Positions 46,026 to 55,965 are shown, numbered from the stretch's first letter. The stretch is DNA of 64,000 nucleotides from Cellvibrio sp. KY-GH-1 (GCF_008806975.1 NZ_CP031728.1:4175501-4239500), one strand, 5' to 3'. The notes: generated from the sequence alone by a model not told the origin. Made by a program: numbers and translations.

Positions 46026-47180
46026 ATGCAAACTCTGCTGAATAATTCCCTCGCCAAACACCTACTCTTTCTGCGTTTGCCTGAGACCGGTGCCGGTACT
46101 TACTGGCAGCTATATGAACAGGGCGTAGATATTGAAACCTTGCTGGATAAGCCGGCGACTTCGCTAAAATCATTTTTGCGCCCCGCTGCGCTAAAGGCGC
46201 TTTTGGCGTTCAGGTCTGGCTCGTTGTTAACCCGAAGGCTGGAGCAGGATCTCGCCTATATCGCCAGTCAACCGGATCTGCATTGCTTAACGTTCGATGA
46301 TCCACTTTACCCGCGTTTGCTGCGTGAAATCCCCAAGCCTCCCCCCTTATTATTTGTGCGCGGTGATCCCACTTGTCTGAGTTTGCCGCAGGTGGCCATA
46401 GTTGGTAGTCGTAATCCTACGGCCAGCGGAACAGAAAATGCTGAGCGTTTTGCTCGTTACCTGGCTGAGTGTGGCTTTGCCATCACCAGTGGTTTGGCGC
46501 TCGGTATAGATGCGGCGGCTCATCAGGGGGTGTTAAATGCTGGTGGAAAAACCATTGCAGTGATGGGAACCGGTATAGATTTAATTTACCCGGCCCGTCA
46601 TCGCGGGTTAGCCCAGGCTATTTTGCACAGTGGTGGAGCCCTGGTGAGCGAGTTTCCGTTGGGAGTTAGTTCACAAGCGGCTAACTTTCCCCAGCGCAAT
46701 CGAATAATCAGTGGGCTTTGCGGCGGAGTCTTGGTAGTTGAGGCAGCAGTTCAAAGTGGTTCGCTAATCACTGCTTCTTACGCGTTGCAGCACGATCGCG
46801 AGGTTTTTGCGATTCCCGGTTCTATCCACAGCCCGTTGGCGCGGGGTTGCCATCAGTTGATTCGACAAGGCGCTACGCTGGTAGAAACGGCTCAGGACAT
46901 AGTTGATCAATTGGCCGGTTTGATTAGCTACAAGCGTCATGAAGCTGGCCGCGCTTTAATCGTGCGATCCCTGTTTGATGAACCGCAAACCAATGAGGTT
47001 GCCCCGGTGCTGGATGCCAGTGAACAGGCCTTGCTGGACGCGCTCGGCTTTGATCCTTTATCGCTGGATTTATTGGCAGAGCGTACCGGTGCCGACATAG
47101 GCAGTCTGTCTGCTGGCCTGATAACACTGGAAATCAAAGGTCTGGTACAGCAGATAGGTGCCTGCTATCAACGGATTTAA
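46026..47180 (+). CDS. dprA: DNA-processing protein DprA
   Basis: Loads RecA on incoming single-stranded DNA during transformation. 384 residues: N-terminal SAM-like region, the extended Rossmann fold with VAIVGSRNPTASG, ITSGLALGIDAAAHQGVL, VMGTGIDLIYPARH and FPQRNRIISGL, and a C-terminal winged helix (about 310-384). Seventeen nt separate it from the terminator-like hairpin. The presence of dprA hints at transformation ability but is not proof, since the gene is widely retained. Confidence 0.96.
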   Translation: MQTLLNNSLAKHLLFLRLPETGAGTYWQLYEQGVDIETLLDKPATSLKSFLRPAALKALLAFRSGSLLTRRLEQDLAYIASQPDLHCLTFDDPLYPRLLREIPKPPPLLFVRGDPTCLSLPQVAIVGSRNPTASGTENAERFARYLAECGFAITSGLALGIDAAAHQGVLNAGGKTIAVMGTGIDLIYPARHRGLAQAILHSGGALVSEFPLGVSSQAANFPQRNRIISGLCGGVLVVEAAVQSGSLITASYALQHDREVFAIPGSIHSPLARGCHQLIRQGATLVETAQDIVDQLAGLISYKRHEAGRALIVRSLFDEPQTNEVAPVLDASEQALLDALGFDPLSLDLLAERTGADIGSLSAGLITLEIKGLVQQIGACYQRI

Positions 47181-47274
47181 TTCAATGACATACGAATCGG
47201 AGGCTGCCGCTTCAACCGCTAAGCTGGGATAATGGCGAAAGTGGTTATCTGCTTAAAAACTAAAGGTATTGTCC

Positions 47275-47844
47275 ATGTTTGAATGGTCGCTCAATCCGCG
47301 TGTACAGTTCGCTGCCCGGCAAATGCGCTTGGGTGGGGTTGTGGCCTACCCTACTGAGGCCGTCTGGGGCTTGGGTTGCAACCCTCATGACGAAATGGCA
47401 GTTATGCAATTGCTGGAACTCAAGGATCGCCCGGTCGAAAAAGGAGTAATTTTACTGGCCGCGCATATCCGAATGTTTGAACCTTTGTTGTCTCACCTGG
47501 ATGATCTGCAGCGTCAGCGATTGAAAAATTCCTGGCCTGGTCCCTATACCTGGTTGGTACCCAACAACGGACTGGTGCCGCCCTGGATTACCGGCAGGTT
47601 TCCCAGTGTTGCACTACGGGTGACTGATCATCCGGTTGCGGCGGGCTTGTCGAGGGCGTTCGGCGGGCCGATTGTTTCTACCTCTTGTAACCCGGCGGGT
47701 TTGGATCCAGCGCGCAGTATCGATCAGGTGCGACGTTATTTTGGCAATCAGCTGGATGCAATTACATCGGGGCAAGTTGGCACTCGAGCCAGTCCCTCCG
47801 AGATTCGCGATTTGCTCACCGGCGAAATAGTTCGCCCCGGTTAA
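47275..47844 (+). CDS. tsaC: Threonylcarbamoyl-AMP synthase (TsaC/YrdC)
   Basis: Makes threonylcarbamoyl-AMP for t6A37 modification of ANN-decoding tRNAs. The YrdC fold shows GVVAYPTEAVWGLGCNP, a WPGPYTWL segment, FPSVALRVTDHPVA and VSTSCNPAGL. 189 residues from ATG 47275 (MFEWSLNP); the TTG two codons earlier is less likely. About 95 nt after dprA. Confidence 0.95.
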   Translation: MFEWSLNPRVQFAARQMRLGGVVAYPTEAVWGLGCNPHDEMAVMQLLELKDRPVEKGVILLAAHIRMFEPLLSHLDDLQRQRLKNSWPGPYTWLVPNNGLVPPWITGRFPSVALRVTDHPVAAGLSRAFGGPIVSTSCNPAGLDPARSIDQVRRYFGNQLDAITSGQVGTRASPSEIRDLLTGEIVRPG

Positions 47845-47854
47845 TCCTCGGTAA

Positions 47855-48844
<990 letters not shown>

Positions 48845-48905
48845 TTTTCTGCGATAACCCTGTGCGCATTAAGGCAATAAAATTTCGATATCAAGTGGAA
48901 CTCTC

Positions 48906-49736
48906 ATGACAGATTTGTACGCCGTATTTGGCAATCCCATTAATCACAGTAAATCGCCTGTGATTCATCGTCAGTTTGCCGAGCAAACGGGTCAGGATAT
49001 GCATTACACCAAACAATTGGTAAATGAAGGAGAGTTTGAGCAGGCCGCACAGAATTTTTTTGCGCAGGGTGGCAAAGGCTTAAATATCACCGTGCCTTTC
49101 AAATTAAACGCGTTTGATTTTGCCCAGAAGCGCACACCGCGTGCGGAGCGTGCCGGCGCAGTAAATACGCTCGCGCTACTGAGTGACGGTACTATTCTGG
49201 GCGATAACACCGATGGCATTGGCATGATTCACGATATGCATAACCTGGGCTGGGAAATTCAGGGGAAGCGTGTATTAATTCTTGGTGCTGGTGGTGCTGT
49301 GCGTGGCATTTTGCAGCCATTGCTGGAGGAAAATCCGGCTCGCGTCACTATCGCTAACCGCACGCTGAGTAAAGCAGAGGAATTGGCAAAAAACTTCCTG
49401 GATCTCGGTGATATTCAGGCTAAATCTTTTGAGCAGTTAGCGGGCGATAATTTTGATATTGTTATCAATGGAACCTCGGCGAGTTTACAAGGCGAGTTGC
49501 CACCCCTGCCGGATAATCTACTGTCTGCCTCAGCCGGTTGTTACGACATGATGTATGGCGCAGAGCCAACAATTTTTCTGCAATGGGCAAAAAATCATGG
49601 CGCAACCCAAGTCGCCGATGGACTGGGGATGTTGATTGGTCAGGCTGCAGAAGCTTTTTATTTGTGGCGACAAATTCGGCCGGAAGTGGTGCCAGTTATT
49701 ACCGCGTTGCGTCGCCAAATTGCTGAAAAAAAATAG
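48906..49736 (+). CDS. aroE: Shikimate dehydrogenase
   Basis: NADPH-dependent reduction of 3-dehydroshikimate. 276 residues, with YAVFGNPINHSKSP, catalytic Lys66 in NITVPFK, catalytic Asp103 in DNTDG, the glycine-rich ILGAGGAVRGI and the NADP-binding NRTLSKAEEL. 61 nt after hemF. No fusion to other aromatic-pathway domains. Confidence 0.97.
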   Translation: MTDLYAVFGNPINHSKSPVIHRQFAEQTGQDMHYTKQLVNEGEFEQAAQNFFAQGGKGLNITVPFKLNAFDFAQKRTPRAERAGAVNTLALLSDGTILGDNTDGIGMIHDMHNLGWEIQGKRVLILGAGGAVRGILQPLLEENPARVTIANRTLSKAEELAKNFLDLGDIQAKSFEQLAGDNFDIVINGTSASLQGELPPLPDNLLSASAGCYDMMYGAEPTIFLQWAKNHGATQVADGLGMLIGQAAEAFYLWRQIRPEVVPVITALRRQIAEKK

Positions 49737-49798
49737 TAACACCTTCTGCCTTGGTGCTTGCAGGGCTGGTGTCTTTTTAATAGCGGTATTGTAGTGTT

Positions 49799-50224
49799 AT
49801 GGCTTACCTATCGCTATTTTTCGCGGCCATTATTGCGGCTACTATTTTTCCCTTTTCGTCAGAGGCGCTGCTAGCGGCGCTTGTCTACCAAGAAAAATCC
49901 CTTTTACTATTGTGGCTGGTTGCAACGACAGGGAATAGTCTTGGTTCCTGTATAAATTGGTATTTGGGAGGAAAATGTCTGCAGTGGCAAGAAAAACACT
50001 GGTTCCCGGTAAAGCAAATACAACTGGTTCGCGCGCAACAGCTTTTTCAGCGGTATGGAGTGTTTTCGTTATTGTTTGCCTGGGTGCCGGTAATCGGTGA
50101 TCCATTAACGTTTGTTGCCGGCATTATGCGTGTATCTTTTAGGTTGTTTGTAGCGTTGGTTGTCTTAGGAAAGGCGGTACGTTATGCGGTCGTTATCTGG
50201 TTAACGCAGGTTGCTCTTGCTTAG
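49799..50224 (+). CDS. YqaA-like DedA/SNARE-associated family membrane protein
   Basis: 141-residue inner-membrane protein: IAATIFPFSSEALLAALVYQ start, GNSLGSCINWYLGG with the family G-x-x-x-G-x-x-x-x-Y pattern, ERYGVFSLLFAWVPVIGDPLTFVAGIMR-like segment (here beginning with QRYG) and a final helix. This matches YqaA, a short DedA-superfamily group involved in envelope homeostasis or lipid transport (exact role unproven). 62 nt after aroE. Confidence 0.9.
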   Translation: MAYLSLFFAAIIAATIFPFSSEALLAALVYQEKSLLLLWLVATTGNSLGSCINWYLGGKCLQWQEKHWFPVKQIQLVRAQQLFQRYGVFSLLFAWVPVIGDPLTFVAGIMRVSFRLFVALVVLGKAVRYAVVIWLTQVALA

Positions 50225-50369
50225 CACCATCTGTCATTGGTAATAAATCGATGGGGGAAGTCGAAAGTAAATTGATGGTTAGCTCCCGTTCATTGCAGTT
50301 CTGCCGTAAATATTACACAGGCTGTCTGTCTCAGAAAAATAGAGTTGATTAGGAATTGGTGATCGCAAA

Positions 50370-51467
50370 ATGGAAAGTAACAATGAGCTAAGTCTTGCCA
50401 AGTTTATTTTGGTTGTTTTTTTTGTAATGGCAATTCCTTTAGCATTTAGTCAACTAATCGTTCGTTATGTTTATACTCAGTGGCTGGAGCCTCAATCGAC
50501 GGCGGGAACTGTCATGATGGCTGCATCAGCCGTTCAGCAACAATGGAGCCCACAGAAAAAGAATATTCTTATTATTGGTAATTCACGTATTGGCGAAGGC
50601 TTTTCAGCAAAGCTGGCTAATGGCGTCATCAATAGCAATGAATACAATTTTGTCGTTCTTGGTCTTCCTGGCACGACACCGAGAGTTTGGTTTTATGTAT
50701 TAAAGAACCTCGATAAGGACGCTAGTAAATTTTATTCTGTTTACTTGATGGCGGAAAACTATAGTGATACCGCTGAAGAGAATTATAACGATCGTGACAT
50801 AGATACTGCTTATTTGGCGGCAATACTCACTCTGGGTGATTTGTCTACGTATCCTGCCTCATTTGATGATCAAAAAAAATCAGTCGATGCTTACCGAAAT
50901 GTTTTGTTTCCAATTGCTCCATTGCAAAAAGATATGATGCAATTTCTAAAAAATCCGAGCGCGCGCATTAAACAGGTACTGCTTTGGAGAAGGGATTATA
51001 TAAAATGGGCCGCGGATTACACTGGCCGATCAGAGCGCCTTCCAAATGTAGCTGAATTGACACATGGTGCTTCAATTTTGCCGCAATTAGCAGATTGGCA
51101 AAGGCCGGGGATGGAGTGGTATTTTCAGGCATTGCCTAAATGTAATAAGGAGTATTTGCATAGTTTTCGCTACAACTCTCGTTGGTTTGGTGCAATTAGC
51201 GAGCATTACTCGCAAAGTGCAGTTCATTTAGGTGCATTTATGATCCCGCGAGGTCCCTATCACAATCAGTTTGGTTGTGATTCGCGCTTAAAAGGCAGCT
51301 TGGCATCACTGCATCACAAAGGGAGCATTGACCTTATTCCGAGTGATGTAGCAACCCGCCTTGAGAAACCGGAATACTTTTTTGACCACTTGCATATTAA
51401 TGCTGCGGGCAGAAGCCAGTTCTCCGAATACCTGGCCGTTGCCATTGTTAATCAGCTGGAAGATTAA
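50370..51467 (+). CDS. Membrane-anchored SGNH-like protein, partner of the MBOAT acyltransferase
   Basis: 365 residues with an N-terminal membrane helix (about 11-32). The C-terminal/periplasmic region has SGNH hydrolase features: IIGNSRIGEGF (Ser72, replacing the usual GDS) and a terminal D339-x-x-H342 block in FDHLHINAAGR. This layout matches AlgJ/AlgX/PatB-like acetyl-transfer partners. The next gene, an AlgI-like MBOAT, starts 5 nt later. I infer a two-protein O-acetyl relay for a surface glycan. The middle third is not recognisable. The DNA looks more A/T-rich than the flanks. Confidence 0.78.
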   Translation: MESNNELSLAKFILVVFFVMAIPLAFSQLIVRYVYTQWLEPQSTAGTVMMAASAVQQQWSPQKKNILIIGNSRIGEGFSAKLANGVINSNEYNFVVLGLPGTTPRVWFYVLKNLDKDASKFYSVYLMAENYSDTAEENYNDRDIDTAYLAAILTLGDLSTYPASFDDQKKSVDAYRNVLFPIAPLQKDMMQFLKNPSARIKQVLLWRRDYIKWAADYTGRSERLPNVAELTHGASILPQLADWQRPGMEWYFQALPKCNKEYLHSFRYNSRWFGAISEHYSQSAVHLGAFMIPRGPYHNQFGCDSRLKGSLASLHHKGSIDLIPSDVATRLEKPEYFFDHLHINAAGRSQFSEYLAVAIVNQLED

Positions 51468-51472
51468 GCGCT

Positions 51473-52870
51473 ATGCAATTTGATACTTTTAGCTACTGGT
51501 TGTTTTTCTTTATTACCCTATTACTTTTTGCATCCCAACAACAACGCAACGCACGAATTGTTCTGTTGCTTGCAAGTTATATTTTTTATGCATTTTGGGA
51601 TGTGCATTTCCTATTGCTTTTGGGTGGTTCTACCTTGGGCAATTATTACTTGGGGCGTTTAATTGATTGCACTGAGGGAAGGCGTAAGCGCCTATTCCTG
51701 ATTGTTGCTATCGCAGCTAATCTTTCCTTGTTAGGTTTTTTCAAATATTGCAATTTTTTTATTGAGTCGTTTGGCACCCTATTTGGGTTATCCGAACAAT
51801 CATTGGTGTTGAATATAGTTCTTCCAGTGGGGATCAGCTTTTTTACATTTGAAGGTATTGCGTATGCAATGGATATCTACCGAAAAGACATTCGCGCAGA
51901 GCGAAGTCTGTTTAATTTTTCCTTGTTTATCTCGTTTTTCCCACACTTGATTGCAGGCCCCATTATTCGTCCGCATGATTACTTTCCTCAACTGGAACAG
52001 CCGTGGCGGTTAACGCGGGCAAGTATTCAATGGTCGGGCTATCAAATTATTAAAGGCTTGTTTAAGAAATTGGTGTTGTCAGATTCTGTTGCAGTTTATG
52101 CCAACCAATATTTTGCAGGTGATACTAGTGTTAGCGTTTGGGCTGGCGTGATTGCTTTCGGTTTACAAATCTATTTCGATTTTTCTGGCTACACAGACAT
52201 GGCACGTGGCTGCGCGCGCCTGTTTGGTATTCAATTACCTATTAATTTTGATCGCCCCTATTTGGCCACCAATATCAGTAAATTTTGGCGGAAATGGCAT
52301 ATTTCTCTGTCGTCTTGGCTGCGGGACTATCTTTTTATTCCACTTGGGGGCAGTCGAGTTGTCGCATGGAAAATTCATCGCAACCTCCTTATCGTGATGA
52401 TTTTGGGTGGGTTATGGCATGGTGCTAGCTGGGGTTTTGCGTTGTGGGGTTTGTGGCATGGTTTGCTATTAAGCATTCACAAATTAAGTGTTGATATTGC
52501 CAGCGAAAAAATAAAGCTATTTTTTACTGGGAAGATTGGTATCGCTGTAGGTTGGGCGACGACTATTCTATGTGTTTTTGTGGGATGGATACCTTTCAGG
52601 GCGACAAGTTTTGAGCAGTCACTAAGTGTTGCGGGCGATTTTCTCGCTATCTGGAACTTCAGGTTGCAAAGTTTGCCTGCCGTAATTTTGGGGGTTATCG
52701 GCTTCTCGGTTGTCTATATGTATATGGACCGCCATAAAGTCATCGACAAAAATTTGGAACAAGGGATTTCGTGGGTGACCTACATCGTTAGCATGGGATT
52801 GGTGCTGTGTTTTATTGATATTTTTATGGTGAGGAACGTTTCCATTCCGTTTATTTATTTTCAGTTTTAG
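51473..52870 (+). CDS. MBOAT family O-acyltransferase (AlgI/PatA-like)
   Basis: 465-residue polytopic membrane protein that passes an acyl (usually acetyl) group across the inner membrane to a periplasmic partner. It opens with FSYWLFFFITLLLF and carries FFKYCNFF, LPVGISFFTFEGIAYAMDIYR, the FDFSGYTDMARG segment and the MBOAT histidine in LWHGASWGF (His316) with a second His329 in GLWHGLLL. Translationally close to the SGNH gene (5-nt gap) and overlapping the lysR stop by 4 nt at its 3' end. No glycan polymerase or synthase is adjacent, so its acceptor is unknown. Confidence 0.92.
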   Translation: MQFDTFSYWLFFFITLLLFASQQQRNARIVLLLASYIFYAFWDVHFLLLLGGSTLGNYYLGRLIDCTEGRRKRLFLIVAIAANLSLLGFFKYCNFFIESFGTLFGLSEQSLVLNIVLPVGISFFTFEGIAYAMDIYRKDIRAERSLFNFSLFISFFPHLIAGPIIRPHDYFPQLEQPWRLTRASIQWSGYQIIKGLFKKLVLSDSVAVYANQYFAGDTSVSVWAGVIAFGLQIYFDFSGYTDMARGCARLFGIQLPINFDRPYLATNISKFWRKWHISLSSWLRDYLFIPLGGSRVVAWKIHRNLLIVMILGGLWHGASWGFALWGLWHGLLLSIHKLSVDIASEKIKLFFTGKIGIAVGWATTILCVFVGWIPFRATSFEQSLSVAGDFLAIWNFRLQSLPAVILGVIGFSVVYMYMDRHKVIDKNLEQGISWVTYIVSMGLVLCFIDIFMVRNVSIPFIYFQF

Positions 52871-53778
52871 CGTGGCTGGTGCGAACGTGGGAGCCAGACT
52901 TCACCCATGCATATATTGATAAACCATTGCAGCGCTTTGCCCGTATTATCTTTGCGCCACGCCATGTAGAGCGGAATATTCGGACGCGGCACTGTGCAAT
53001 CTAAAATAACTAAATCCCCGTGCGCAATTTCATTGTGAATTAAATGCTTGGGTAAAAAGCCAATTCCCAGGCCCATCATCTGGGCTTGAATTTTTGCGGT
53101 GACATTAGGGACACGAATTATTTGCCGGCTTTCCAATAAACCCGATGAGCGCCCCGGTGTGGTGAGCGATGAATCTGCAATCACTATAGTGGGAAATGCC
53201 GCTATGGCAGCAGCGTCCACGGGGCCATTGTGAAAGCGCAGGGGATGTTCACGCGCAACCGCAAATACAAACTCCACTTCACCCATCAACCGATACTCAA
53301 AAATCCCTTTGGGTAAATCCCCGCTGGCACCGAGTGCCAGGTCGCAGCGCTCGGCGATCAATGCATCCCAGGTGCCGCCCAATACTTCTTCGCGAATGGT
53401 AATAGCCACACGCTTATCCAATTGATTGAATGCGTTGATGTGCTGGAGCAAGGGCGCAAGGGGCAGCACAGTGTCAATGGCAATGCGTAATTGGGTTTCC
53501 CAGCCCGACTCCAGCTGCTGTACCGCCTCTTCAATGGCGCTAGCCGCCTGCAAGAGTTGACGGCCCTGTTCCAGCAACAAGCGTCCGGCGGTAGTCAGCT
53601 GCGCCTTCTGCTTGCTGCGATCAAACAAACTGATGCCGAGATCTGTCTCAAGCTTTTGGACAGTGTAGGAAAGCGCCGAAGGCACCTTGAACAGGGCGTC
53701 AGCGGCGGCACCAAAGCTACCTTTACGGTCGATCGCATCCAGTACGCGCAAGGCTTCCAGGGTGATGGCGTGGTGCAT
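52867..53778 (-). CDS. LysR-family transcriptional regulator
   Basis: 303 residues: winged HTH at about 1-62 (ITLEALRVLDAIDRKGSFGAAADAL, then SYTVQKLETDLGISLFDR), linker helix, then a periplasmic-binding-like effector domain. It is divergent from doxX-pirin with 176 nt between starts, and that gap contains a mirrored 14-mer at both ends (entered below), so local regulation is likely. The typical LysR arrangement, a regulator next to its target, suggests a redox or electrophile signal, but the ligand is unknown. Confidence 0.95.
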   Translation of the reverse strand: MHHAITLEALRVLDAIDRKGSFGAAADALFKVPSALSYTVQKLETDLGISLFDRSKQKAQLTTAGRLLLEQGRQLLQAASAIEEAVQQLESGWETQLRIAIDTVLPLAPLLQHINAFNQLDKRVAITIREEVLGGTWDALIAERCDLALGASGDLPKGIFEYRLMGEVEFVFAVAREHPLRFHNGPVDAAAIAAFPTIVIADSSLTTPGRSSGLLESRQIIRVPNVTAKIQAQMMGLGIGFLPKHLIHNEIAHGDLVILDCTVPRPNIPLYMAWRKDNTGKALQWFINICMGEVWLPRSHQPR

Positions 53779-53801
53779 GGCTTGGTTGTTTTCCAGTTGT
53801 T

Positions 53802-53815
53802 CAAAAAATTTGAAT
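53802..53815. promoter_or_regulatory. Copy 1 of mirrored 14-mer CAAAAAATTTGAAT, next to lysR
   Basis: Lies 24 nt upstream of the lysR start codon. With one extra base it forms the dyad TTCAAA-AAA-TTTGAA (53800-53814). Its exact reverse complement occurs at 53932-53945. Possible LysR-type binding site at the regulator's own promoter or leader. Confidence 0.55.
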
Positions 53816-53931
53816 TAATGGGTCAAAATCTTCCGCTTTTTTATCGCCGATGACAAGCCTATTCTGGCAACAAGTGAGGCGAACAGCGAAATGCAAAGCG
53901 CCAAATCAGAAATCCTAACCCTGTAGATAGC

Positions 53932-53945
53932 ATTCAAATTTTTTG
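53932..53945. promoter_or_regulatory. Copy 2 (inverted) of the 14-mer, next to doxX
   Basis: ATTCAAATTTTTTG, the exact reverse complement of 53802-53815, ending 9 nt before the doxX ATG. Its last base is the first G of the doxX GGAG, so a bound protein here would compete with translation initiation or early transcription. Confidence 0.55.
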
Positions 53946-53954
53946 GAGATAATC

Positions 53955-54389
53955 ATGAGCGTAATTACTAAAGTATTGGCAACTGACAACAGCTTTTCGC
54001 CACTGGCCCTGCGTTTACCCTTGGGCATCATCTTCGCCGCCCACGGCGCGCAGAAGTTGTTCGGCTGGTTTGGTGGATACGGTTTGCAAGGTACCGGACA
54101 GTGGATGGATTCAATAGGCCTTGGCCCTGGTGTGGTAATGGCGGCCCTGGCAGGCTCAGCTGAGTTTTTCGGCGGTTTGTTCCTGATCCTTGGTCTGCTC
54201 ACTCGCCCAACAGCGTTGGTTCTGTCAGTGACCATGGTGGTGGCGATTTTGTCGGTGCATATCAACAACGGTTTGTTTATGAGCAACAACGGTTATGAGT
54301 TTGGTTTGGCGTTACTGGCTGGTGCGGTGTCACTGTTAATTTCCGGCGGTGGCCGTGCAAGTGCAGACAGCTTGATTGCCAAACACTAA
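53955..54389 (+). CDS. DoxX family membrane protein
   Basis: 144-residue protein with four membrane helices. Family motifs are LALRLPLGIIFAAHGAQKLFGWFGG and EFFGGLFLILGLLTRPTALVLSVTM, with GYEFGLALLAGAVSLLISGGG at the end. DoxX relatives are quinone- or thiosulfate-linked membrane redox proteins or parts of oxidative-stress membrane complexes; the specific role here is not known. ATG 53955 with GGAG upstream is chosen over TTG 53943. Operon with pirin (91 nt). Confidence 0.92.
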   Translation: MSVITKVLATDNSFSPLALRLPLGIIFAAHGAQKLFGWFGGYGLQGTGQWMDSIGLGPGVVMAALAGSAEFFGGLFLILGLLTRPTALVLSVTMVVAILSVHINNGLFMSNNGYEFGLALLAGAVSLLISGGGRASADSLIAKH

Positions 54390-54480
54390 TCGCCGTAGGT
54401 AGTGGTAAAGATTGTTCAATAGTTAAATGAAAAAATGCTGCGCGGAAATAGGTTCGTGCAGCGAGTAACGGAGATGAATC

Positions 54481-55173
54481 ATGATCAGTATCAGACGCAG
54501 CAATGAACGCGGTGGAGCTAACTTCGGGTGGTTGGATAGCAAGCACACATTTTCGTTCGGCAGTTATTACGATGAGCGTCACATGGGGTTTTCAGCGCTG
54601 CGCGTCATTAACGATGATCGCGTAACTCCGGGTGCGGGCTTCGATACTCACGGTCATCGCGATATGGAAATTATCAGTTACGTGCTGGATGGTGAAATTG
54701 CCCACAAAGACAGCGAAGGTAATGTTGCAACCTTGCCAGCTGGTGAATTCCAGTTGATGTCTGCAGGCAGCGGTATTCGCCACAGTGAATTTAATCCTTC
54801 GCGAACGAAAGGATTACATTTCTTGCAAATCTGGATTCAACCAAGTGTGTACGGAGAAGCTCCCGGCTATCAGCAAAAAGATTTTGGTAGCAACCCGGGG
54901 TTAACCCTCGCGATAAGTCCGGATGGTGAAGCGGGTAGTTTGGTGATTAAGCAGGATGCACGTGTTTATCAATTGCTGTTGGCGCCAAATGAGACGGCAC
55001 AATTAAATACCAGTACCAAACGTCACTATTACGTTCACGTGATTGATGGTGAATTAAAAATAGCTGGCGAAACAGTTAGGCCCGGGGATGGTGCAAAACT
55101 GTCTGATATAAGTGCGCTGCAATTAAATGCGACCAAGCAGCCAGTGAAAGCCCTGGTGTTTGATTTGCCCTAG
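54481..55173 (+). CDS. Pirin family bicupin protein
   Basis: 230-residue nuclear-pirin-like bicupin. Metal ligand region FDTHGHRDMEIISYVLDGEIAHKDSEGN, GSGIRHSEFNPS and the second cupin (YYVHVIDGELKIAGE) are recognisable. Some bacterial pirins have quercetinase activity; others act as redox-sensing cofactors. Located directly after doxX, both divergent from a LysR regulator, which suggests a small quinone- or flavonoid-response unit. Confidence 0.93.
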   Translation: MISIRRSNERGGANFGWLDSKHTFSFGSYYDERHMGFSALRVINDDRVTPGAGFDTHGHRDMEIISYVLDGEIAHKDSEGNVATLPAGEFQLMSAGSGIRHSEFNPSRTKGLHFLQIWIQPSVYGEAPGYQQKDFGSNPGLTLAISPDGEAGSLVIKQDARVYQLLLAPNETAQLNTSTKRHYYVHVIDGELKIAGETVRPGDGAKLSDISALQLNATKQPVKALVFDLP

Positions 55174-55203
55174 ATTTAGCTCGTTTGTTGCGCTAAAAAT
55201 GAC

Positions 55204-55239
55204 GAAAAAAACAGGTGGAAATATTTCACCTGTTTTTCT
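55204..55239. terminator. Bidirectional terminator between pirin and FAH genes
   Basis: Stem AAAAAACAGGTG / CACCTGTTTTT around GAAATATTT, with A and T tracts on both sides. Serves the pirin gene (plus) and the FAH-family gene (minus). Confidence 0.9.
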
Positions 55240-55253
55240 ATGTATGGCGTTTT

Positions 55254-55934
55254 CTACTGCGCGTCGCTTACCACACGCAGTGTTAAGTGTTGCGAAAAGC
55301 CTTGCAAGCTAGCTTCCAGTTGATCGCCTACCTCTACCGCCCCAACCCCGGCAGGTGTGCCCGTAAATATCAAATCGCCTGGTTCCAGCTTTATATAGCG
55401 AGAAACTTGTGCGATTAATTCAGGAATTGACCAAACCATATCGCGCCAATTGCCACGTTGTACTTCTCTCCCGTTTCGGGTTAACACCAAATCACCGAAT
55501 TGCTCAAGGTCATCAAGACCGCCGCGCTGAATGGCGGTGCAGGGTGCGGAGCCATCAAAGCCTTTGCCGAGTTCCCAGGGGCGACCCAGTTTTTTGGCTT
55601 CTTTTTGTAAGTCGCGGCAAGTCATGTCCAATCCTACTGCAAAGCCAAATACATAATCGGCAGCGTCGGTAGCCGAAATTTTTGTGCCGGATTTGCCAAT
55701 CGCCACCACCAACTCAAGTTCGTGCTCAACCTGATGGGAGAAATCCGGGTAGTAAAAATCATCGCCATTTTGCGCCAATGCACTTTGCGGCTTAAAAAAG
55801 AAAAAGGGTGGCTCGCGATCGGGATCGTGACCCATTTCGCGCGCGTGTTCAGCGTAGTTGCGGCCGATACAAATAATTTTATGAACGGGAAAAATATCTG
55901 CGCCGTTGATTACCGGTAGCGAATAGTTCGGCAT
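55254..55934 (-). CDS. Fumarylacetoacetate hydrolase family protein
   Basis: 226-residue FAH-fold enzyme acting on acylpyruvates or oxaloacetate-like diketo acids (FAHD1/YcgM type). Typical residues: ICIGRNYAEHAREMGHD, metal-binding EHELELVV, FGFAVGLDMTCRDLQKEAK and GDLIFTGTPAGVGAV. It is single-domain and shorter than true fumarylacetoacetase. The gamma-carbonic anhydrase gene lies 31 nt upstream in the same direction, so they are probably one transcript. Precise substrate unknown. Confidence 0.92.
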   Translation of the reverse strand: MPNYSLPVINGADIFPVHKIICIGRNYAEHAREMGHDPDREPPFFFFKPQSALAQNGDDFYYPDFSHQVEHELELVVAIGKSGTKISATDAADYVFGFAVGLDMTCRDLQKEAKKLGRPWELGKGFDGSAPCTAIQRGGLDDLEQFGDLVLTRNGREVQRGNWRDMVWSIPELIAQVSRYIKLEPGDLIFTGTPAGVGAVEVGDQLEASLQGFSQHLTLRVVSDAQ

Positions 55935-55965
55935 AAAAATCCTTTATAAAAATAACGTTAACTAA

